Part shown: one piece after another, positions 59,187 to 64,000 of the stretch
How positions within the stretch are numbered: position 1 is the stretch's first letter
Layout: each line of letters opens with the position of its first letter
Source: JAGREO01 sp020446285
GTDB taxonomy: Bacteria; Pseudomonadota; Alphaproteobacteria; Geminicoccales; Geminicoccaceae
NCBI GenBank assembly: GCA_041398005.1
Contig: JAWKVP010000005.1
Location: 186,001-250,000, forward strand
Length of the DNA: 64,000 nt
Direction: 5' to 3'
The notes under the pieces: model-generated
Database searches by the model: none
What the model saw: the letters and a program-made list of their open reading frames with translations, nothing else
What the model was told of the DNA's origin: nothing
Translations under genes and position numbers: made by a program

Positions 59187-61583
59187 ATGAGCGATCACAG
59201 CCGTGTCGTAGTTATCGGCGGTGGCATGTTCGGCGTGAGCATTCTCTATCATCTCGCGCTTGAGGGCTGGACCGACACGCTCCTGATCGAAAAGGGCGAA
59301 CTCACCTCCGGCTCGACCTGGCATGCTGCCGGCCAGTGCCCGAATTTCGTCGGTTCACTGAGCATGGCGCATATCCACCACTACGCGACCCGCCTATATC
59401 CCGAACTCGGAGAACGCACCGGCCAGACTGCCGGATGGCACGGATGCGGCGGCCTTCGTCTCGCCTACTCCGAAATCGAACTCGACTGGTTCCGGCATGT
59501 CGCCGGCATCGCCCGGCAGGTGGGCTACGAGCACGAGATCATTCCACCCGACGAAATCGCCCGTCACCACCCATTCCTGAACACCGACGGCGTTCTCGCG
59601 GCCTTTCGCACCATGAATGACGGTCATGTCGATCCGACCTCGACCGCCAATGCGATGGCGAGCGGCGCACGAGCACTGGGCGCCCGAATCTCCCGGCGCA
59701 ACCGGGTGACCGGCGTCGAGCGCCTGCCCTCGGGCGAATGGCTGGTGCGCGCCGAACATGGCGACGTGCGCTGCGAGCATGTGATCAACGCCGCCGGTTC
59801 CTATTGCGATCAGGTCGCGGCATGGGTCGGACTCGAACTGCCGATGGTCAACATGGTGCACCAGTATCTGGTCACCGAGCCCTTGAAGGCGCTGGAAAAC
59901 CTGGATTTCGAGCTGCCAGTGGTCCGCGATCCACGCTCGGATTCCTACCTGCGGCAGGAACAGAAAGGTTTGCTCATCGGGCCCTACGAAACCGAGGGGG
60001 CGGAGACCTGCTTTGCCGATGGCGTTCCCTGGTCGTTCGACCAGGAATTGCTGGAACCCGATATCGACCGGCTGATGCCGTGGCTCGAACGCTGCGGCGA
60101 ACGGCTGCCACTCTTCGCCGAAGCCGGCATCCGGCGGGTCGTCTCGGGTCCGATCACCCATCTGCCGGATGGCGGCTTCCTCCTTGGCCCGGCGCCGGGG
60201 CTCGTCAATCACTGGCTTGCCTGCGGCAGCTCCATCGGCATCTCGCAGGGTGCAGGAGCCGGCCGCTACCTGGCCCAATGGATGGTCCATGGCGACTGCG
60301 AGATCGATACCGCTCCCTTCGATCCGCGCCGTTTCGGTCCCTGGTCTTGCGGCGACTATGCCCGAGCCAAGGGTATCGAAGAATATCAGCACATGTACGC
60401 GCCGGTCTTGCCGGGTGAGCATCGTCCTGCGGGCCGCCCGGTACGAACCTCGCCGCTCTATCGCAAACTCACCGAACGCGGCGCACACCATACCGAGATA
60501 TTCGGCTGGGAGCGTCCGACATGGTTTGATCACGATGGGTACCGCGAGGAATGGAGCTTTCGCCGCAACAACACATTCACGGCGGTCGCGGCGGAATGCC
60601 GGGCGGTCATGGAGGGTGTCGGCGTGATGGACATGTCGAGCTTCGCCAAATTCATGGTACATGGCGGGAATGCGCGGGCGCATCTCGAACATATCCTCGC
60701 CAACGACATGCCAGAGCGCGACGGCGGTATCGCCCTCGCCCATTTCCTCAGCGGCAATGGCCGCATCCTCGGTGAAGTGACAGTCACCCGCCTTGCCGCC
60801 GATCGCTATTATGTGCTTGGTGGCGCGGGTTGGGAATTGCGCGATCTCGACAATCTGCACAATGGGGCGCCGGAAGGTGGCGTACATATCGAGAATATCA
60901 CCGACGGGTTCGGTGTGCTGGTCGTCGCCGGACCACGTTCACGCGATCTCCTGCAGGGTCTGTGCGACGATCCGGATTCCTTTCTGGCGCTGCGCTGGCG
61001 CCGGGCGGCAAAACTGTCATTCGGCGCGATCGCCATGATCGTACTGCGCATCAATTATACAGGTGAGTCAGGCTACGAACTGCATGCACCGATGGCGGAA
61101 CTCGCCACCCTGCACGCGATGATCGAACAGGCCGGCATGACATTCGGACTGACCGATTTCGGCGCCTACGCCATGAATTCGATGCGGCTGGAGAAAGCCT
61201 ATCGCGGTTATGGCAGCGAGCTCACCAACGAGGTGACATTGCACGAGGCCGCCATGGAGCGCTTCATCTCCAGCCGCAAGCCGTTCATCGGCGGCAAGGC
61301 GACGCGCGAGGAACCGCGATTTCGTCTCGTTCTTTTCGAAGTGGATGCAGGCGATGCCGACTGTGTCGGCAGCGAACCCGTGATGCAGGACGGGCGGATC
61401 GTCGGGGTCACGACTTCCGGCGGCTACGGCCACCGTACGGGCAGGAGTCTGGCCTTCGCCTTCGTTGATCCGGCACTCGAAACAGCGGGCGATCTCAAGG
61501 TCGTTCTGCTCGGCGAGCATCGCCGGCTCACACCGCTCGCGGCAGCACCCTACGATCCCGGCAACGAACGGCTGCGTTCCTGA
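59187..61583 (+). CDS. Dimethylglycine/sarcosine dehydrogenase-type flavoprotein (DAO + GcvT)
   Basis: A 798-residue two-part enzyme. The N-terminal FAD-dependent oxidase domain has VVVIGGGMFGVSILYHLAL (about 6-24), with the covalent-FAD-type region GELTSGSTWHAAGQCPN where the histidine follows the tryptophan as in DMGDH. The C-terminal half is GcvT-like and would bind tetrahydrofolate to capture the methyl group (FLSGNGRILGEVTVTRLA, INYTGESGYELHAP, GLTDFGAYAMNSMRLEKAYRGYGSEL). Substrates of the family are dimethylglycine or sarcosine. ATG 59187 has GGGGAG 6-7 bases upstream; the frame is open 320 codons further upstream, but that part is antisense to the response regulator. Together with the MttB-like gene it suggests N-methyl amine catabolism. 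Confidence 0.9.
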   Translation: MSDHSRVVVIGGGMFGVSILYHLALEGWTDTLLIEKGELTSGSTWHAAGQCPNFVGSLSMAHIHHYATRLYPELGERTGQTAGWHGCGGLRLAYSEIELDWFRHVAGIARQVGYEHEIIPPDEIARHHPFLNTDGVLAAFRTMNDGHVDPTSTANAMASGARALGARISRRNRVTGVERLPSGEWLVRAEHGDVRCEHVINAAGSYCDQVAAWVGLELPMVNMVHQYLVTEPLKALENLDFELPVVRDPRSDSYLRQEQKGLLIGPYETEGAETCFADGVPWSFDQELLEPDIDRLMPWLERCGERLPLFAEAGIRRVVSGPITHLPDGGFLLGPAPGLVNHWLACGSSIGISQGAGAGRYLAQWMVHGDCEIDTAPFDPRRFGPWSCGDYARAKGIEEYQHMYAPVLPGEHRPAGRPVRTSPLYRKLTERGAHHTEIFGWERPTWFDHDGYREEWSFRRNNTFTAVAAECRAVMEGVGVMDMSSFAKFMVHGGNARAHLEHILANDMPERDGGIALAHFLSGNGRILGEVTVTRLAADRYYVLGGAGWELRDLDNLHNGAPEGGVHIENITDGFGVLVVAGPRSRDLLQGLCDDPDSFLALRWRRAAKLSFGAIAMIVLRINYTGESGYELHAPMAELATLHAMIEQAGMTFGLTDFGAYAMNSMRLEKAYRGYGSELTNEVTLHEAAMERFISSRKPFIGGKATREEPRFRLVLFEVDAGDADCVGSEPVMQDGRIVGVTTSGGYGHRTGRSLAFAFVDPALETAGDLKVVLLGEHRRLTPLAAAPYDPGNERLRS

Positions 61584-61692
61584 GAGCACGTTCCTGATAC
61601 AACAGGTTACAGTTATTCTCTCGATTTCCGGCCGACCCCGCACTATTTCATCGAAACACTGATGGAATGTGACCCTGTCGGGAGAATCCTTC

Positions 61693-62805
61693 TTGTCGAT
61701 GCTCAGACAGCTGCTCCTGCTCCTCGTGCTTGGCGGCCTCGCGTTTGGCGGGTTCACGTTCTACGAGCGCTATCTCGGTGACCAGCAGGTTCAGGGCGCT
61801 ACCGATCCTGCCGGCCAGCGGCGCGGCGGGCGCGAGGTTTCCGTCGAGACCGTTGTCGCCGAGACCCGGACGATCCGGACCCGGATCGAGGCGGTGGGTG
61901 ACACTCGCGCGCTGCAGGCGGTCAATATCGTCCCGCAGGATGCCGGCCAGGTGGTGTCGATCGCGTTCGAGTCCGGCGAGCGGGTCGAGGCGGGCGCCGT
62001 TCTCGTCGAACTCGACGACACGCTCACACAGGCGGCCGTCGCCGAAGCTCAGGCGCGGCTGCACGAGACACGGGTTGCACTTGATCGTGCCCGCAAGCTG
62101 CAGGCCAGCCGCAATATCGCCCAGTCCGCGGTCGACGAAACGGTTGCCGCCGAGGAAGCCGCGACGGCCCAGTTGCAGGCGGCCAGAAAGCGCCTCGAGG
62201 ACCGTACGATCCGCGCACCATTCGCCGGCACGGTCGGCATACGCAATGTCGATCTGGGCGCAAGGATCGACACATCGACGGTGGTCACCACGCTCGACGA
62301 CCTTTCCGGCGTCGAAGTGGAGTTCAGCGTGCCCGAAATCCGTTTCGGCGCAGTGCGTATCGGCCAGACGATCACCGCCCGGGCGGCGGCCTGGCCCGAC
62401 CGGCTGTTCGAGGGCCGTATCGACGTGATCGACAGCCGCGTGAGCCCGTCGGCCAGAGCCTTTCGCGTGCGCGCCGTCATACCCAATGGCGACGGCGCGC
62501 TCACCGCCGGAATGTTTCTCTATGTCGAGGTCGCGCTCGACGAGCGCGAGGCACTGCTGGTTCCCGAGGAAGCCGTCCAGGCCGCCGCCTCGTCGAGCTA
62601 TCTCTTCATCGTCGAGGACGGCAAGGCCGTCCGCCGCGAAGTTCATGTCGGCCAGCGCCAGGATGGCACGGCCGAGATTGTCGAGGGAATCGAACCCGGT
62701 GATGAGGTCATTACCACCGGAATCCAGCGAATCCGCGAGGGTATCGCGGTCTCCACCGGAGCCGGCGATGATGAACGGCCCACATCGGGGAGTGACGGTG
62801 CATGA
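61693..62805 (+). CDS. RND efflux periplasmic adaptor (membrane fusion protein)
   Basis: About 370 residues. An N-terminal membrane anchor (LLLLLVLGGLAFGGFTFY) precedes the lipoyl/hairpin/beta-barrel layout of MexH/AcrA-type adaptors: VETVVAETRTIRTRIEAVGDTRALQAVNI, a coiled-coil hairpin (QARLHETRVALDRARKLQASRNIAQSAVDE), RTIRAPFAGTVGIRNVDLGARI and the barrel LLVPEEAVQ. TTG 61693 is chosen because GGAG lies 8 bases upstream; ATG 61699 is next. It overlaps the pump gene by ATGA. Confidence 0.92.
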   Translation: MSMLRQLLLLLVLGGLAFGGFTFYERYLGDQQVQGATDPAGQRRGGREVSVETVVAETRTIRTRIEAVGDTRALQAVNIVPQDAGQVVSIAFESGERVEAGAVLVELDDTLTQAAVAEAQARLHETRVALDRARKLQASRNIAQSAVDETVAAEEAATAQLQAARKRLEDRTIRAPFAGTVGIRNVDLGARIDTSTVVTTLDDLSGVEVEFSVPEIRFGAVRIGQTITARAAAWPDRLFEGRIDVIDSRVSPSARAFRVRAVIPNGDGALTAGMFLYVEVALDEREALLVPEEAVQAAASSSYLFIVEDGKAVRREVHVGQRQDGTAEIVEGIEPGDEVITTGIQRIREGIAVSTGAGDDERPTSGSDGA

Positions 62806-64000
62806 GCCTTTCCGACCTCAGCATTCGCCGGCCGGTCCTTGCCACGGTAGCGAGTCTCGTCATCATCGTGCTCGGCACGGCCTCGCTCCTGCGCCTGCCG
62901 GTCCGCGAACTGCCCGATGTGGACGCATCCGTGATTGCCGTGTCGGTCGGCTATAGCGGTGCGGTGCCATCGATCATCGATACCGATGTGGTCGAGGTGA
63001 TCGAGGGGGCGGTCGCCGGCATCTCCGGGGTGAAGAGCATCAGCTCCACCAGCAGCCGCGGGCGCGGGCGCACGATCATCGAGTTCGAACCCGGCCGCGA
63101 TATCGACGAGGCGGCCAACGATGTGCGCGACGCGGTCAGCCGTGTGCGCGGCGAACTTCCCGAAGACGCCGACGAACCGCGCATCTTCAAGAACGATGAC
63201 AACAGCGATCCGGTGATGCGCCTTGCTGTCACCAGCGACCGGATGGGGCCGTCCGAGCTCACCGACTTTGTCGAACGCTACATCGTCGACCGTATGTCGA
63301 CGCTCGACGGCGTCGCCGATGTCACCATCTACGGCAACCGTTCCTATGCCATCCGTATCTGGCTCGATCGCCGGGCCATGGCGGCACACAGGCTCACCGT
63401 CCAGGACATCGAGCAGGCGCTCAGACGCAACAATGTCGACCTTCCGACCGGGGACCTCACCTCCCTCAACCGCGAGTTCGCGATCCGCGCCAATTCGAGA
63501 CTAAGCCGGGTCGAGCAGTTCCAACGGTTGATCGTCAAGCGTTCGGGCGGACATCCCGTCCGGCTCGCCGACATCGCCCGCGTCGAGCTCGGCGCGGAAG
63601 ACGAGGATACGCTCGTGCGCCTCGACAATCGCCAGGCCGTCGGCCTGTCGGTCCTGCGCCAGTCACAATCCAATACCATCGCCATCTCCACTGCGGTGCG
63701 CGCCGAAATCGACCGTATCCGCGCCACCTTGCCCGAAGGCATGAACATCGAGGTGGCATCCGACGACGCGCTCTTCATCAGCCAGTCGATCAGCGAGGTG
63801 ATCGAGGCGCTGGTGATCGCGGTGGTACTGGTCATTCTCGTCATCTTCGTCTTCCTCGCCTCCGCACGGGCGACCCTCGTCCCGGCGGTGACCATCCCGG
63901 TTTCGGTAATCGGCACCTTCATCGGCATTCACGCGCTCGGTTTTTCCATCAATGTCCTCACCCTCCTTGCCCTCATTCTCGCGATCGGCCTGGTCGTGGA
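62802..64000 (+). CDS. RND-family efflux pump inner-membrane permease, 5' part
   Basis: The first 399 codons of an AcrB/MexI-type permease; the gene runs off the window. It begins LSDLSIRRPVLATVASLVIIVLGTASLLRLPVRELPDVD, the first transmembrane helix and porter-domain entry, and continues with VIEGAVAGISGVKSISSTS, ALRRNNVDLPTGDL and the second helix set (EVIEALVIAVVLVILVIFVFL; TIPVSVIGTFIGIHALGFSINVLTLL). It forms a two-gene unit with the adaptor. Substrates unknown; an outer-membrane TolC-like partner is not seen. Confidence 0.94.
   Translation, partial: MSLSDLSIRRPVLATVASLVIIVLGTASLLRLPVRELPDVDASVIAVSVGYSGAVPSIIDTDVVEVIEGAVAGISGVKSISSTSSRGRGRTIIEFEPGRDIDEAANDVRDAVSRVRGELPEDADEPRIFKNDDNSDPVMRLAVTSDRMGPSELTDFVERYIVDRMSTLDGVADVTIYGNRSYAIRIWLDRRAMAAHRLTVQDIEQALRRNNVDLPTGDLTSLNREFAIRANSRLSRVEQFQRLIVKRSGGHPVRLADIARVELGAEDEDTLVRLDNRQAVGLSVLRQSQSNTIAISTAVRAEIDRIRATLPEGMNIEVASDDALFISQSISEVIEALVIAVVLVILVIFVFLASARATLVPAVTIPVSVIGTFIGIHALGFSINVLTLLALILAIGLVV

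Noticed and set aside
1..64000. CRISPR arrays, insertion sequences, prophage genes, tRNA or rRNA genes
   Set aside because: No repeat-spacer pattern, transposase or integrase motif, or tRNA-like cloverleaf was seen in any intergenic region.

Overview
This 64 kb, GC-rich window is chromosomal DNA of an alphaproteobacterium. The evidence is the gene set: hfaA/hfaB/hfaD holdfast-anchor genes, a bactofilin, a sigma-54-driven flagellar hook/ring operon, glnE, and an NDUFAF5-like methyltransferase. Genes are densely packed with 4-8 bp start/stop overlaps. I see no transposase, integrase, CRISPR array, rRNA or tRNA. Several genes appear to start at TTG with a good upstream Shine-Dalgarno. The hfa genes and bactofilin suggest a surface-attached, possibly stalked bacterium; the genus cannot be named from this window. 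Layout. 1-5.2 kb: leucine-degradation (liu) operon (methylcrotonyl-CoA carboxylase beta [partial] and alpha, HMG-CoA lyase, methylglutaconyl-CoA hydratase) followed by an SDR oxidoreductase. 5.5-9.1 kb: a small orphan protein, a SYLF-domain lipoprotein, a HisA-HisI-HisE fusion whose HisIE part looks like fungal His4, and a YihU-like sulfolactaldehyde reductase. 9.2-11.5 kb (minus strand): hfaA-hfaB-hfaD, ending in a clear terminator, with hfaB interrupted by a one-base frameshift in a G run. 11.9-16.3 kb: outer-membrane barrel protein, cold-shock protein with strong terminator, YchF, membrane-bound class III nucleotide cyclase. 16.5-21.8 kb: flgI-flgJ-flgN-flgK-flgL-fliW behind a consensus sigma-54 promoter. 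22-27.5 kb: dihydropyrimidinase, divergent from a self-contained PTS-type dihydroxyacetone kinase operon (dhaL-dhaM-EI-dhaK). 27.6-38.9 kb: housekeeping (cysteine desulfurase and cysE, alpha/beta hydrolase, tyrS, glnE, a one-cysteine PrxQ, O-methyltransferase, class A PBP, FdhD variant). 39-50.5 kb: small and orphan proteins, a degenerate histidine-kinase-like protein, metY, a PfkB kinase, EI24 membrane protein, bactofilin, lipoprotein, methyltransferase, LacI regulator, HerA-like ATPase, FHA protein. 50.4-61.6 kb: LysR (GcvA-like) regulator divergent from a non-pyrrolysine MttB-family methyltransferase, an 80-residue protein, a seven-PAS hybrid histidine kinase tail-to-tail with an OmpR-family regulator, and a dimethylglycine/sarcosine dehydrogenase-type flavoprotein. 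61.7-64 kb: RND efflux adaptor and the start of its pump. How the genes work together: the liu genes turn 3-methylcrotonyl-CoA into acetyl-CoA and acetoacetate. The dha genes pass phosphate from PEP to dihydroxyacetone through EI, HPr and EIIA steps. The hfa genes would export and anchor a holdfast, if hfaB is functional. MttB and the DMGDH-like enzyme suggest catabolism of N-methylated amines with nearby regulators; that link is inference. The most unusual items are the eukaryote-like His fusion, the broken hfaB in an otherwise intact holdfast operon, FliW without CsrA in an alphaproteobacterial flagellar operon, and a possible ATC start codon on the cyclase gene.
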